In this document: piece after piece, positions 32,139-41,711 of the stretch
How positions within the stretch are numbered: position 1 is the stretch's first letter
How the letters are laid out: every line of letters begins with the position of its first letter
Source: Mixta theicola
GTDB taxonomy: Bacteria > Pseudomonadota > Gammaproteobacteria > Enterobacterales > Enterobacteriaceae
Assembly (NCBI RefSeq): GCF_002895925.1
Contig: NZ_NWUO01000002.1
Span: 372,001-436,000 of the forward strand
Direction of reading: 5' to 3'
Length of the DNA stretch: 64,000 nucleotides
Program-made: the position numbers and the translations under genes
Notes under the pieces: generated by a model
What the model was told of the DNA's origin: nothing
Database searches by the model: none
The model's input: the letters and a program-made list of their open reading frames with translations, nothing else

Positions 32139-32729
32139 ATGAGTAAAACGACCCGACATGATACCCGTGAACAGCTGCTCGCCATCGGCGAGCAGCTCTG
32201 TTTGCAGCGCGGCTTTACCGGCATGGGCCTGAGTGAACTGCTCAGTCAGGCCGGCGTGCCGAAGGGATCGTTTTATCACTATTTTCGCTCTAAAGAAGCC
32301 TTCGGCGTCGCCATGCTGGAGCGCTATTTCAGCGCTGTGCGTCACAGTATGCTGATATGGTTTGATGCGCCACTGCCGCCGCGCCAGCGCCTGCTGGATT
32401 ATTATCGCCAGGCGGAACAGCGCTTTCGCGAAACCGGTCATATTGAAAACTGCCTGGCGGTTAAAATTTCCGCCGAGGTTTGCGACCTGTCAGAAGAGAT
32501 GAGGCTGGCGCTGGAACAGGGCACCGCCGCTCAGATGGCGATCCTGACCACGACGCTGCGCGTTGCCGTTACGCAAGACGAACTTCGCCTGAGCTGTTCA
32601 CCCGACGTCATGGCGCAGACGCTTTATTCGCTCTGGCTCGGCGCCAGCCTGCAGAGCAAAATATGGCGCGATGGCAGTGCATTAACCCATGCGCTACAGG
32701 CAATTTTACAGCTGTTGCCGGAGAGCTAA
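32139..32729 (+). CDS. nemR: TetR-family electrophile/hypochlorite-sensing repressor
   Basis: Repressor that loses DNA binding when reactive electrophiles, quinones or HOCl modify its cysteines. It has 196 residues (E. coli 199). The N-terminal helix-turn-helix is almost identical to NemR (CLQRGFTGMGLSELLSQAGVPKGSFYHYFRSKEAFGVAMLER). Cys105 in HIENCLAVK corresponds to the redox-active Cys106 of E. coli. The usual next gene nemA (N-ethylmaleimide reductase) is missing; gloA follows after 129 bases. Confidence 0.9.
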   Translation: MSKTTRHDTREQLLAIGEQLCLQRGFTGMGLSELLSQAGVPKGSFYHYFRSKEAFGVAMLERYFSAVRHSMLIWFDAPLPPRQRLLDYYRQAEQRFRETGHIENCLAVKISAEVCDLSEEMRLALEQGTAAQMAILTTTLRVAVTQDELRLSCSPDVMAQTLYSLWLGASLQSKIWRDGSALTHALQAILQLLPES

Positions 32730-32748
32730 ATTAAAAAAAACCGTTTTC

Positions 32749-32763
32749 AAGACGACTGGTCTA
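32749..32763 (+). promoter_or_regulatory. Degenerate NemR half-operator before gloA
   Basis: AAGACGACTGGTCTA keeps the right arm GGTCTA and most of the left arm, but is one base shorter than the 16-base operator. It lies 20 bases after nemR and 95 before gloA. Confidence 0.4.
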
Positions 32764-32858
32764 CTCATTACCGGCGCCGGTTTTCCCGGTTGGAAACAGG
32801 CGGCTATACTAAGCTTTTTTGACCGTTATCGGATGATAACCCCCCTTTGGAGACTATT

Positions 32859-33266
32859 ATGCGCTTACTTCATACTATGCTGCGCGTTGGCGATATGCAG
32901 CGTTCCCTTGATTTTTATACCCGCGTGCTGGGCATGCGTCTGCTGCGCGAAAGTGAAAACCAGGAATATAAATATAATCTGGCGTTTGTTGGCTACACCG
33001 ACGAAAGCGAAGGCGCGGTGATTGAGCTGACCTATAACTGGGGCGTTGATCAATACGATCTCGGCAACGCCTATGGTCACATCGCTCTTGGCGTGGATGA
33101 TGTCGCCGCCACCTGTGAAACCATTCGTCAGGCGGGCGGCAAGGTTACCCGCGAAGCTGGCCCGGTCAAAGGTGGCAGCACCGTTATCGCCTTTGTAGAA
33201 GATCCGGACGGATATAAAATCGAACTGATTGAAAATAAACACGCCGGCCACGGCCTCGGCAACTAA
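32859..33266 (+). CDS. gloA: Lactoylglutathione lyase (glyoxalase I)
   Basis: Converts the methylglyoxal-glutathione hemithioacetal to S-lactoylglutathione; Ni-dependent in enterobacteria. It has 135 residues, as in E. coli, from the ATG at 32859 preceded by GGAG. Metal ligands His5, Glu56, His74 and Glu122 are all present. It follows nemR, as in E. coli where NemR controls gloA, but without nemA between. Confidence 0.97.
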   Translation: MRLLHTMLRVGDMQRSLDFYTRVLGMRLLRESENQEYKYNLAFVGYTDESEGAVIELTYNWGVDQYDLGNAYGHIALGVDDVAATCETIRQAGGKVTREAGPVKGGSTVIAFVEDPDGYKIELIENKHAGHGLGN

Positions 33267-33271
33267 GTTTT

Positions 33272-33296
33272 GGGCGCCTGCAGGCGCCCTGCTTTT
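33272..33296 (+). terminator. gloA terminator
   Basis: A perfect 18-base palindrome GGGCGCCTG/CAGGCGCCC is followed by TGCTTTTT, directly after the gloA stop. Confidence 0.75.
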
Positions 33297-33365
33297 TCCC
33301 GCTGCTGCAACCCCTGCCGAAATTTGCCATAATGCGCGCTGCATTTTTTCGCCAATGAGATCCTG

Positions 33366-34046
33366 ATGTCTGAATCGAAACAACTGAACGCGTTATCTGA
33401 CCGCTTCCGCGGGTTTTATCCGGTGGTGATTGATATTGAAACCGCCGGATTTAATGCCAGAACCGATGCACTGCTGGAAATTGCCGCCGTTACGTTGAAA
33501 ATGGATAACGATGGCTGGTTACAGCTCGACCAGACGCTGCATTTTCACGTAGAGCCTTTTGAGGGCGCGATTCTGCATCCGGAGGCGCTGGCGTTCAATG
33601 GTATCGATCCTGATAATCCGCTGCGCGGCGCGGTTAATGAATATGATGCGCTGCACGCTATCTTTAAGCAGGTGCGCAAGGGCATGAAAGATCAGGGCTG
33701 CAACCGTGCCATCGTCGTGGCGCATAACGCTAATTTTGATCACAGCTTTATGATGGCCGCTGCCGAGCGGACCGCGCTAAAGCGTAACCCTTTTCATCCG
33801 TTCGCCACGTTTGATACCGCAGCCCTGAGCGGGCTGGTCGTCGGCCAGACGGTGCTGGCGAAAGCCTGTAAGGCGGCGGGCATCGCCTTTGACGCCAGCC
33901 AGGCGCATTCGGCGCTGTACGATACCGAGCGCACGGCAGAACTGTTTTGCGAACTGGTAAACCGCTGGAAACGCCTGGGCGGCTGGCCGCCGCTGCCGGT
34001 CGCCGAACAGCAGCCCGCCGATGCACAGACCACCGACAGCGAATAA
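33366..34046 (+). CDS. rnt: Ribonuclease T
   Basis: Dimeric 3'-5' exoribonuclease that trims tRNA CCA ends and matures 5S and 23S rRNA. It has 226 residues, slightly longer than the E. coli 215 because of a Pro/Ala/Thr-rich tail. The DEDD active site is present: Asp23 and Glu25 (VIDIETAG), the central Asp in [10 protein letters not shown], and HSALYDTE for the last His/Asp pair. In E. coli lhr follows; here grxD follows directly on the other strand. Confidence 0.96.
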   Translation: MSESKQLNALSDRFRGFYPVVIDIETAGFNARTDALLEIAAVTLKMDNDGWLQLDQTLHFHVEPFEGAILHPEALAFNGIDPDNPLRGAVNEYDALHAIFKQVRKGMKDQGCNRAIVVAHNANFDHSFMMAAAERTALKRNPFHPFATFDTAALSGLVVGQTVLAKACKAAGIAFDASQAHSALYDTERTAELFCELVNRWKRLGGWPPLPVAEQQPADAQTTDSE

Positions 34047-34065
34047 CGTCATCGGCAAGCGTAAA

Positions 34066-34088
34066 AAAGGGCGCTCAGTGCGCCCTTT
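34066..34088. terminator. rnt/grxD bidirectional terminator
   Basis: AAAGGGCGC/GCGCCCTTT forms a stem with a 5-base loop between the converging rnt and grxD; a six-A run on the left gives T residues for the minus strand. Confidence 0.85.
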
Positions 34089-34111
34089 GCTGTGTTAAGC
34101 GGGATGAAAAC

Positions 34112-34444
34112 TTATTCCGCTTCTTTATATTTTTCCGCCGTTTCTTTAATCAGCGTCTGCAGTTCGCCGCGCTGGAACATTTCAATCACAATATCGCAGC
34201 CGCCAACCAGTTCACCATCAACCCACAGCTGCGGGAAGGTCGGCCAGTTAGCATATTTCGGCAGTTCAGCACGAATGTCGGGGCTTTGCAGAATATCCAC
34301 ATAGGCGAAGCGCTCACCACAGGCAGAAAGAGCCTGAACCGTCTGCGCAGAAAAGCCGCAGCTTGGTAACTTTGGCGAACCTTTCATATAGAGCAGAATC
34401 GGGTTTTCTGCGATCTGGCGCTGAATTTTTTCAACAGTACTCAT
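34112..34444 (-). CDS. grxD: Monothiol glutaredoxin 4
   Basis: Monothiol glutaredoxin that binds a bridging 2Fe-2S cluster with BolA-type partners and delivers iron-sulfur clusters. It has 110 residues (E. coli 115). The active site is CGFS at 29-32, with Lys21 (YMKGSP) and the glutathione-binding WPTFPQLWVDGELVGGCDI. Its role fits with the suf and rsx systems further right and left. Confidence 0.96.
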   Translation of the reverse strand: MSTVEKIQRQIAENPILLYMKGSPKLPSCGFSAQTVQALSACGERFAYVDILQSPDIRAELPKYANWPTFPQLWVDGELVGGCDIVIEMFQRGELQTLIKETAEKYKEAE

Positions 34445-34805
34445 AATTGCCTTCCTTAAATAGCATGCTTCGTGTCTATTGATTGTAGCGACTGTAGCGG
34501 GTCGCTGAAAACGACATTTTCTGTAAGGTTAAATAACGCAGGTTATTGTACCGTGTCGTCAGGCCAAAATAACGTCAGTCAGGGGGATTTTATTCGCCGA
34601 TGATTAATACCTGGCAATAACTTTGCTGAGTTAAGCGCCTGTTTATGCTTATTTTTACATCTATATGCATTTAAATTTTACTTCACTGAAAAAGGCTTTA
34701 TCTTTTCGGAAAAAGTTCGATTAGAATTGGCCTCCAGGAATCTGCCTCTGTGGCAGAAATAAGATTAACCTTGCGCTATCACTGCGCTTTGAGTGTAACC
34801 ACACC
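34445..34805. other. grxD/mepH divergent interval
   Basis: These 361 bases hold no gene. Promoters for grxD (left) and mepH (right) must lie here; a TAGAAT at 34722-34727 could be a mepH -10. A small hairpin TCTGCC/GGCAGA at 34741-34757 is in the presumed mepH leader. Confidence 0.6.
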
Positions 34806-35618
34806 ATGCGTTTATTGATTACGCTTTTTATGCTGGTCGTTGCCCAACTGTTTTTTAACGTTGCCCAGGCGTCGCCGCAGGCGCCGGTTAAGGCCAGTCA
34901 GCATAAAGTTGATAAAAAAACCGCTCGCGACGACGATCGACGTAAGCGTCGGCCGATAAAAACGGCCAGTAAAAAACCCCGTCCGGTCAGCGTTGAAAAA
35001 AACAAGCTGAAGAAAAAAAGCAAGACTGCTGCCGTAGCCACAGCCAGCGCGAAAAAAAGCCGCGCATCGGCGAAAACAACCGCCAGCGTGAAAAAAAACA
35101 ACGGCAAAAATAGCAAACAGCGCTATGGCCGCCAGCGTGGCGATAAAAAAACGGCGCAGATCGCTAAGCGCGGCGGGCCGCTGGAAATGAGCAAGGCGCA
35201 CCGTGAACGCTATCAAAAAGCGCGTGAAACGGCGATGAATAAGCTGATGAGCCAGTTAGGTAAGCCTTATTTATGGGGAGGAACCTCGCCCCATACTGGT
35301 TTCGACTGCAGCGGTCTGGTCTGGTACGCCTACAAAGATGTGGTGCGATTTAAAATTCCCCGTACCGCGAATGAAATGTATCACCTGCGCGATGCGGCCC
35401 CGATTAACCGTGAAGCGCTGGAAAAAGGCGATCTGGTGTTCTTCCGCATTAATAACCGCGGCGCGGCCGATCACGTTGGCGTTTATCTGGGCAACGGCCG
35501 CTTTATTCAGTCACCGCGTACCGGTAAAGATATTCAGATTAGCCAGCTTGACGATGATTACTGGCAGCGGCACTACGTTGGCGCGCGCCGCGTAATGACG
35601 CCGCGTACGATCCGCTAA
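34806..35618 (+). CDS. mepH: Murein DD-endopeptidase MepH
   Basis: NlpC/P60 cysteine peptidase of the periplasm that cleaves D-Ala-mDAP cross-links to allow cell-wall growth (ydhO). It has 270 residues (E. coli 271): a signal peptide (cleavage near QA-SPQA), a strongly basic Lys/Arg/Ala low-complexity linker (~30-125), and a C-terminal catalytic domain. The active-site Cys is in FDCSGLVWYA and the catalytic His in ADHVGVYLGNGRFIQSP. Confidence 0.94.
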   Translation: MRLLITLFMLVVAQLFFNVAQASPQAPVKASQHKVDKKTARDDDRRKRRPIKTASKKPRPVSVEKNKLKKKSKTAAVATASAKKSRASAKTTASVKKNNGKNSKQRYGRQRGDKKTAQIAKRGGPLEMSKAHRERYQKARETAMNKLMSQLGKPYLWGGTSPHTGFDCSGLVWYAYKDVVRFKIPRTANEMYHLRDAAPINREALEKGDLVFFRINNRGAADHVGVYLGNGRFIQSPRTGKDIQISQLDDDYWQRHYVGARRVMTPRTIR

Positions 35619-35633
35619 CGCTGTTGCGCAACA

Positions 35634-35663
35634 AAAAAGCCTGGCATAAGACAGGCTTTTTTA
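35634..35663 (+). terminator. mepH terminator
   Basis: AAAAAGCCTG/CAGGCTTTTT forms a 10-bp stem followed by further T residues, 15 bases after the mepH stop. Confidence 0.9.
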
Positions 35664-35678
35664 TTCTTCGCGCTGCGA

Positions 35679-35768
35679 TCAGTGCATTACGGCGGTGAAG
35701 CTAAACGCAATAATCATCAGCAATGCCACAACCGTGGTGCCTATTGATAGTTTTAGATCCGTATTCAT
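35679..35768 (-). CDS. ynhF: Small membrane protein YnhF
   Basis: A 29-residue single-span membrane protein of unknown function. The product, MNTDLKLSIGTTVVALLMI then IAFSFTAVMH, matches E. coli YnhF in length and pattern (MSTDLK-S--TT). A strong AGGAGG lies upstream; a second ATG four bases earlier is out of frame. Its position, opposite strand between mepH and purR, is the same as in E. coli. Confidence 0.85.
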   Translation of the reverse strand: MNTDLKLSIGTTVVALLMIIAFSFTAVMH

Positions 35769-35992
35769 CCATCCCCTCCTTTAACCACACAAAAAATAGC
35801 GGTATAGATTTTCCCATACTCCCTGGTAAAAATCTCGTTTTCTTTGCGCCAGCTTGATAGAATCCCCGCCTTGCGTTGCGCAACGACGAAAAACCACCGT
35901 TGCTGACCCTTTTTTAAAGACGTCCCGCCCGTCAGACGTACCTCAGCCTGCATAATGACAACCTATACGCGCGCTGAATGACACTATGTGGG

Positions 35993-36008
35993 ACGCAAAC
36001 GATTAACA
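35993..36008 (+). promoter_or_regulatory. PurR-type site at purR
   Basis: ACGCAAACGATTAACA keeps a perfect left half (ACGCAAACG) of the PurR operator ACGCAAACGTTTGCGT, but the right half is weak. It lies 46 bases before the purR start, where an autoregulatory operator would be expected. Confidence 0.45.
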
Positions 36009-36053
36009 TCAGCCTTATCAAACTATTACGATAGGCGCAGGAGTATCTTTTTA

Positions 36054-37079
36054 ATGGCAACAATCAAAGATGTCGCGAAGCATGCCGGCGTTTCCACCAC
36101 GACGGTATCGCACGTCATCAATAAAACCCGTTTTGTCGCGGAAGAAACCCGTGAGGCCGTGTGGGCAGCCATCAAAGAATTACACTATTCGCCCAGTGCC
36201 GTCGCGCGCAGCCTGAAGGTTAACCACACCAAATCGATCGGCCTGTTGGCAACCTCCAGCGAAGCGCCCTATTTTGCTGAGATTATTGAAGCGGTGGAAA
36301 CGCGCTGTTTCGCCCGTGGCTATACCCTGATTTTGGGCAACGCCCATAACGATTTACAGAAGCAGCAGGCTTATCTGTCAATGATGGCGCAGAAACGCGT
36401 GGATGGTCTGTTAGTCATGTGCTCTGAGTATCCTGAAGCGCTGCTGAAAATGCTTGAGGAAAACCGCAATATTCCCATGGTGGTGATGGACTGGGGCGAA
36501 TCCCGTGGCGATTTTACCGATACCGTGCTGGATAATGCTTTTAAAGGCGGCTATCTCGCCGGACGTTATTTAATAGAGCGCGGCCATCGCGACATCGGCG
36601 TGATCCCAGGACAGATGGAGCGCAACACCGGCAGCGGACGTTTTGCCGGCTTCCTGAAAGCGCTGAATGAGGCCAGCATTCCGGTACACGATGAGTGGAT
36701 TGTGCAGGGAGACTTTGAGCCAGAATCTGGCTACCGCGCCATGCAGCAAATCCTGGCGCAAAAGCAGCGCCCTACCGCCGTTTTCTGCGGCGGGGATATT
36801 ATGGCAATGGGCGCGATTTGTGCCGCGGACGAGATGGGGCTGCGCGTGCCGCAGGATATTTCAGTCATCGGTTACGATAACGTGCGCAACGCCCGCTATT
36901 TTACGCCCGCGCTGACCACGGTACACCAGCCGAAAGAGCAGCTGGGCGAAACTGCCTTTGATATGCTGCTGGACCGAATTATCAGCAAACGCGAAGAGCC
37001 GCAAACCATTGAGGTTCATCCCACGCTGATTGAACGTCGCTCCGTCGCCGACGGCCCGTTCCGCGACTACCGCCGTTAA
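36054..37079 (+). CDS. purR: Purine repressor
   Basis: LacI-family repressor that binds hypoxanthine or guanine and represses purine synthesis genes. It has 341 residues, the E. coli length. The helix-turn-helix and hinge are intact ([23 protein letters not shown], then [15 protein letters not shown]), followed by the periplasmic-binding-protein-like corepressor domain ([42 protein letters not shown]). The ATG at 36054 is the family start; the longer frame is unlikely. Confidence 0.97.
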   Translation: MATIKDVAKHAGVSTTTVSHVINKTRFVAEETREAVWAAIKELHYSPSAVARSLKVNHTKSIGLLATSSEAPYFAEIIEAVETRCFARGYTLILGNAHNDLQKQQAYLSMMAQKRVDGLLVMCSEYPEALLKMLEENRNIPMVVMDWGESRGDFTDTVLDNAFKGGYLAGRYLIERGHRDIGVIPGQMERNTGSGRFAGFLKALNEASIPVHDEWIVQGDFEPESGYRAMQQILAQKQRPTAVFCGGDIMAMGAICAADEMGLRVPQDISVIGYDNVRNARYFTPALTTVHQPKEQLGETAFDMLLDRIISKREEPQTIEVHPTLIERRSVADGPFRDYRR

Positions 37080-37085
37080 CGCGAC

Positions 37086-37112
37086 GGCTCAGGAAAACCG
37101 CTTTCCTGAGCC
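37086..37112. terminator. purR/punR convergent hairpin
   Basis: GGCTCAGGAAA/TTTCCTGAGCC is a perfect 11-bp stem in the 35-base gap between converging purR and punR. There is no long T run, so termination may be partial. Confidence 0.55.
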
Positions 37113-37114
37113 CG

Positions 37115-38023
37115 TTACTCTTCACGCAGCCATTCCCGGTTGATGGTTTCCGTATCGCCAAGATAGTCCAGCAGCCAGCGCAGCGCGGGTGAACTACTTT
37201 GCTCCGACCAGCTAACACAGCAGGGGCTATCGGGGAAAGGCGCCGGTAGCGCCAGCTCCGTTAGCTGACGCGCTTTAAGCAGCGGCGCGGCAAAGTGACC
37301 GGGCACCATCCCCACACACAGCCCGGCGCGCAGGCAGTCAAACGCGCTTTCCCAGTCAGGCACCACCAGACGGCGCTGATTATCCAGCGTCCAGGTGGTA
37401 CGCCGCGGTAACGCGCGCGAGGTATCCTCCAGCACCAGCGACGGCCAGGGGCGAATATCATCATCCTCCAGGCGGGTAGTGACGCTGGCTAAAGGATGAT
37501 CAACGCTCACCACGCAGCGCCAGTTGAGCGCGCCCATATCGCGAAAGGCAAAGCGTCCCCCAACCGGAATCGCCTGCGTTGCGCCAATCGCCACATCAAC
37601 CCGTCCGTCCGCCAGGGCATCCCAGACGCCGTTGAAAACTTCCGGCGTAATCAGCAGTTCCATATCCGGGAAATGCCGATAAAAATCGAGCACTAGCTGG
37701 CGGGTACGCTGCGGCTTAACAATGCGATCCACGGCGATACTCAGCTGTCCGCGCCAGCCGTTCGCTACCTGCTGGCACTGGCGACGCGTGGCGAGCATTT
37801 TTTTGATAACAGCCCGCCCTTCACGAATAAAAAGCTCCCCCGCTTCCGTCAGCACCACGTCACGATGACGGCGCTCGAAAAGCGGTACCGCCAGCCAGGT
37901 CTCCAGCTGACGGACGGTATAACTGATGGCAGAAGGTACGCGGTGTAACTCTTCCGCGGCTGCCGAAAAGCTTCCATTGCGTGCTACGGCGTCAACCACT
38001 TCCAGTGCATATTCAGACCACAT
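37115..38023 (-). CDS. punR: LysR-family regulator PunR
   Basis: LysR-type regulator (ydhB) that in E. coli activates the divergent purine nucleoside transporter gene punC. It has 302 residues. The N-terminal winged helix is nearly the same as in E. coli (MWSEYALEVVDAVARNGSFSAAAEELHRVPSAISYTVRQLE) and is followed by the effector-binding domain (VFNGVWDALADGRVDVAIGAT). It is divergent from punC across a 111-base gap, the usual arrangement for LysR control. Confidence 0.92.
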   Translation of the reverse strand: MWSEYALEVVDAVARNGSFSAAAEELHRVPSAISYTVRQLETWLAVPLFERRHRDVVLTEAGELFIREGRAVIKKMLATRRQCQQVANGWRGQLSIAVDRIVKPQRTRQLVLDFYRHFPDMELLITPEVFNGVWDALADGRVDVAIGATQAIPVGGRFAFRDMGALNWRCVVSVDHPLASVTTRLEDDDIRPWPSLVLEDTSRALPRRTTWTLDNQRRLVVPDWESAFDCLRAGLCVGMVPGHFAAPLLKARQLTELALPAPFPDSPCCVSWSEQSSSPALRWLLDYLGDTETINREWLREE

Positions 38024-38134
38024 TTTTTGCCTGCAAAAATTTTGATATCAAACGGCAAATTTTAGCGTTTCACATTAAGAAAAACATCCTTTACCCTCGC
38101 GCCGTCTGTTCACCTGCTTATAAATGAGAAAGAG

Positions 38135-39337
38135 ATGTCTGGTTCAAAAGGATTTATGCTCTATCTGGCGCTACTCAGCACGCTGGGTTTTCTGGCCACC
38201 GATATGTATTTGCCTGCGTTTACCGCCATGCAGGAAAGTTTTCATACCTCTGCTGGCGTGATTAGCGCCAGTCTGACCGTCTTTTTGGGCGGCTTTGCCT
38301 GCGCCCAGCTCCTGTGGGGCCCGCTTTCCGATCGTTTTGGCCGCCGGCCGATACTGCTGTCTGGCCTTACGCTGTTTGCGCTGGGCTGTGCGGGCATGCT
38401 GTGGGCGGATGAAACCTGGCAGATGCTCACCCTGCGCTTTATTCAGGCGGTTGGCGTCTGTTCTGCGGCGGTGAGCTGGCAGGCGCTGGTGGTGGATCGC
38501 TACCGGGGCGCGCAGGCTAATCGGGTGTTTGCCACCATTATGCCGCTGGTAGCCCTGTCGCCAGCGCTGGCACCGCTGCTGGGTGCCTGGCTGCTCAGCC
38601 ATTTTTCATGGCGCGCGATTTTTCTGGCGCTGTTTATCGTCACGCTACCGCTGCTGTTTGCCACGGCGAACCTGAAAAAAACCGCGTCCGCTTCCGATCC
38701 ATCACGTCAACGCAGCGGCTTTTTCCGCCTGCTGGCGTCTCGTAGCTACAGTGGTAACGTGCTGATTTACGCCGCCTGTTCGGCCAGCTTTTTCGCCTGG
38801 CTAACCGGCTCGCCTTTTATCCTGCACGATCTTGGCCTGAGTCCCGCTGATATAGGCCTGAGCTATCTGCCGCAAACCGTCGCGTTTCTGGTGGGCGGCT
38901 TTGGCTGCCGTTCTGCGCTTCAGCGTCGTAGTGGTCGGACGCTGCTGCCGTTCTTGCTTGTTTTTTATGCACTAAGCGTTACCGCGCTGTTTATGGTATC
39001 GATTAGCGACCGGGTTACGCTATGGGGACTATTAATTCCCTTTTGCGGCATGGCGCTGGCGAATGGCGCGATTTATCCCATCGTGGTGGCTAACGCCCTG
39101 CTGCCGTTCCCGGATGACACCGGCAAGGCCGCAGCTCTGCAGAACTGCCTACAGCTGGGCCTGTGCTTTTTTGCCAGCCTGGCCGTCTCCTCCTGGCTGC
39201 GCCATCCGTTACTGACCACCAGCTCGGTCATGCTGGCGACCATTTTTCTGGTCGCGCTGGGTTATGCGTTGCAGTACGCTGCGCGCGGCAGCGCAGCGGG
39301 AACTAAAAACGCCGCTAATTCCCCCCTTCCTGATTAA
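38135..39337 (+). CDS. punC: MFS purine nucleoside transporter PunC
   Basis: Twelve-span major facilitator (ydhC; Bcr/CflA subfamily), reported in E. coli to import purine nucleosides under PunR. It has 400 residues (E. coli 403). The MFS motif appears as [17 protein letters not shown], and [11 protein letters not shown] is the typical Bcr-type start. The substrate assignment rests on the family and the punR neighbour. Confidence 0.9.
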   Translation: MSGSKGFMLYLALLSTLGFLATDMYLPAFTAMQESFHTSAGVISASLTVFLGGFACAQLLWGPLSDRFGRRPILLSGLTLFALGCAGMLWADETWQMLTLRFIQAVGVCSAAVSWQALVVDRYRGAQANRVFATIMPLVALSPALAPLLGAWLLSHFSWRAIFLALFIVTLPLLFATANLKKTASASDPSRQRSGFFRLLASRSYSGNVLIYAACSASFFAWLTGSPFILHDLGLSPADIGLSYLPQTVAFLVGGFGCRSALQRRSGRTLLPFLLVFYALSVTALFMVSISDRVTLWGLLIPFCGMALANGAIYPIVVANALLPFPDDTGKAAALQNCLQLGLCFFASLAVSSWLRHPLLTTSSVMLATIFLVALGYALQYAARGSAAGTKNAANSPLPD

Positions 39338-39357
39338 GCGTCGGCGGGCGCTTATAT

Positions 39358-39373
39358 GGTTAGCAAACTAACC
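39358..39373. repeat. Small hairpin upstream of cfa
   Basis: GGTTAG-CAAA-CTAACC forms a 6-bp stem shortly after punC and about 260 bases before cfa. It has no T tract. It may sit in the long cfa leader, which in E. coli is bound by small RNAs. Confidence 0.4.
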
Positions 39374-39630
39374 ATTAGCCGTTGTATATTGCCTTGCGGA
39401 AGAATATACTCCTTGCAAGGCAGTGACTTATAATAATCAATGTGCTTTTTCCCCGGCCAGGCTGCACTTTTTCAGGCGCCGACATCGTGCTGGCCAGGAC
39501 TTTCATTCAGCTTCAATCCTCTGCTTAACGTCGGATATCGGGCACACGGTCTTCCGTGAGATTTCTCACAATCCTGAGAAATTGACTATTCTGTTTCTCA
39601 GGTTCGTATCACACAGGTGATGGAGAAGCT

Positions 39631-40779
39631 ATGAGTTCATCGTGCATAGAAGAAGTGAACCTGGAGGAAAACCATTGGTATCGTATCGTCCATGAAATGT
39701 TGGAAATGGCTGATATTGAGATCAACGGTAATCGCCCCTGGGATATTCAGGTAAAAAACCCTGATTTTTTTAAACGTGTTTTGCAGGAGGGATCCCTCGG
39801 CCTTGGCGAGAGTTATATGGATGTCTGGTGGGAGTGCGAACGGCTTGATATGCTTTTTCATCGCGTATTAAAGCACAAGCTGGATCAACAGCTTCCTCAT
39901 CATTTCAAAGATACTTTACGTATTGCGGCGGCGCGGCTGACGAATTTACAGTCGAAAAAACGCGCGTGGATGGTCGGTAAAGAGCATTACGATTTAGGTA
40001 ACGATCTTTTTTCGCTGATGCTTGATCCCTTTATGCAGTACTCTTGCGGCTACTGGAAAACCGCACAAACGCTGGAAGAGGCGCAGCAGGCTAAGCTAAA
40101 AATGATCTGCGAAAAGCTACAGCTGAAGCCGGGCCTCAGGGTGCTTGATATTGGCTGCGGCTGGGGCGGCCTGGCTGAGTTTGCCGCTCGTCATTATGGC
40201 GTTACGGTCGATGGCGTTACGATTTCTGCCGAACAGCAGAAAATGGCGCAGCAGCGCTGCGAAGGGCTTGACGTTAATATTCTGCTGCAGGATTACCGCG
40301 ATTTGGATGGCCAGTATGACCGCATCGTTTCCGTAGGCATGTTTGAGCACGTCGGTCCCAAAAATTACGCTACCTATTTTAACGTGGTCGATCGTAACCT
40401 GAAGCCGGATGGCCTGTTCCTGCTGCATACTATCGGCGCGATTAAAACCGATATGAATGTCGATCCGTGGATTGATAAATATATTTTCCCCAACGGCTGT
40501 TTGCCGTCGGTACGTCATATTGCCGAAGCCAGCGAACCGCATTTTATTATGGAAGACTGGCATAATTTCGGCGCCGATTATGATACGACGCTAATGGCAT
40601 GGTATGAACGTTTTCAGCAGGCCTGGCCGCAGCTGGCAGAGAAATATGGCGAGCGCTTTAAACGTATGTTCACCTATTATCTGAACGCCTGCGCCGGCGC
40701 GTTTCGTGCGCGTGATATTCAACTGTGGCAGGTCGTATTCAGCCGCGGCGCCGAAGGCGGATTGCGCGTACCGCATTAA
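39631..40779 (+). CDS. cfa: Cyclopropane fatty acyl phospholipid synthase
   Basis: Uses S-adenosylmethionine to convert unsaturated acyl chains of membrane phospholipids to cyclopropane forms on entry to stationary phase and acid stress. It has 382 residues, as in E. coli. The SAM-binding motif VLDIGCGWGG (near residue 170) and the C-terminal conserved FMEH-type segment SVGMFEHVGPKNY are present. GGAGAAGCT precedes the ATG. Confidence 0.97.
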   Translation: MSSSCIEEVNLEENHWYRIVHEMLEMADIEINGNRPWDIQVKNPDFFKRVLQEGSLGLGESYMDVWWECERLDMLFHRVLKHKLDQQLPHHFKDTLRIAAARLTNLQSKKRAWMVGKEHYDLGNDLFSLMLDPFMQYSCGYWKTAQTLEEAQQAKLKMICEKLQLKPGLRVLDIGCGWGGLAEFAARHYGVTVDGVTISAEQQKMAQQRCEGLDVNILLQDYRDLDGQYDRIVSVGMFEHVGPKNYATYFNVVDRNLKPDGLFLLHTIGAIKTDMNVDPWIDKYIFPNGCLPSVRHIAEASEPHFIMEDWHNFGADYDTTLMAWYERFQQAWPQLAEKYGERFKRMFTYYLNACAGAFRARDIQLWQVVFSRGAEGGLRVPH

Positions 40780-40799
40780 CGCTATGCCGCGCTAACAGA

Positions 40800-40828
40800 A
40801 AACAGGCAACCGGGTTGCCTGTTTTTTT
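40800..40828. terminator. cfa/ribE terminator
   Basis: AAACAGGCAAC/GTTGCCTGTTT forms an 11-bp stem with a 3-base loop followed by TTTT; it separates the converging cfa and ribE genes. Confidence 0.88.
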
Positions 40829-40836
40829 ATGCTTGC

Positions 40837-41487
40837 TTACTGCCCGCCGTTGTTTTGCAGCGTGGCCGCCAGCGCCGCTTCGCGCTGTGCCAGCACGCGT
40901 TCAACCGTATCAACAATCGCCTGCGTATGCGGATCGATTTCAATATTAACCCGCTGCCCCAGTCTTTTGACGCCCAGCGTGGTACGCATCAGCGTCTCCG
41001 GGATAAGATGCACGCAGAATTTCGTTTTGGTCACATCGCCCACGGTCAGGCTGATGCCATCAATACCGATAAAGCCCTTGTGAAGGATATATTTCAGCAG
41101 CGTGCTGTCCTGCGGTTTAAACCAAACTTCACGATTATTTTCTGCGTTGATAACCTTGCTGATTTCAGCCGTGGTCATAATATGGCCAGACATTAAATGA
41201 CCGCCAATTTCGTCGCTGAATTTCGCCGCACGCTCAATATTTACCACGTCGCCCGGCTGCAGATCGCCAAGATTGGTAATGCGCAGCGTCTCTTTTACCA
41301 AATCGAAGCTGACCCGATCGCCATTAATTTCGGTAACGGTCAGACAGCAGCCGTTATGCGCCACCGAAGCGCCCAGTTCCAGGCCTGGTAATAACGCCGG
41401 CGGCATTTTAACAATATGAGTGCGAAAGTTAGTTTTTTCTTCAATGGCAACCACCTCTGCGGTGCCCTGCACAATTCCGGTAAACAT
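40837..41487 (-). CDS. ribE: Riboflavin synthase
   Basis: Dismutates two 6,7-dimethyl-8-ribityllumazine molecules to riboflavin (called ribC in older E. coli usage). It has 216 residues made of two lumazine-binding repeats; the first starts [17 protein letters not shown] with GCCLTV, the second has GGHLMSGHI and GISLTV. The rest of the riboflavin genes are not in this window. Confidence 0.95.
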   Translation of the reverse strand: MFTGIVQGTAEVVAIEEKTNFRTHIVKMPPALLPGLELGASVAHNGCCLTVTEINGDRVSFDLVKETLRITNLGDLQPGDVVNIERAAKFSDEIGGHLMSGHIMTTAEISKVINAENNREVWFKPQDSTLLKYILHKGFIGIDGISLTVGDVTKTKFCVHLIPETLMRTTLGVKRLGQRVNIEIDPHTQAIVDTVERVLAQREAALAATLQNNGGQ

Positions 41488-41711
41488 AGATCGGCCTCAG
41501 TCAGTTTTTACTGATATTAACATACTCTCCACCGCAGAGCAGACCAGCAAAGGCGCGAAAAGCGTCGCCCACGAGCTATAAAATGCGGTTTCCTTCATAG
41601 TCTGATGTCGTTATGATTCTGCACCAGCGTTGTGCAACATTATCTATTCTTTATTATCTTCTCCCTCTGGGCGTTATTTATTCATTTCTCAAAACATAAA
41701 AAGGTGTATAC

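Noticed and set aside
35874..35885. Palindrome CGTTGCGCAACG between ynhF and purR
   Set aside because: Short, GC-rich and without known function; it could occur by chance.
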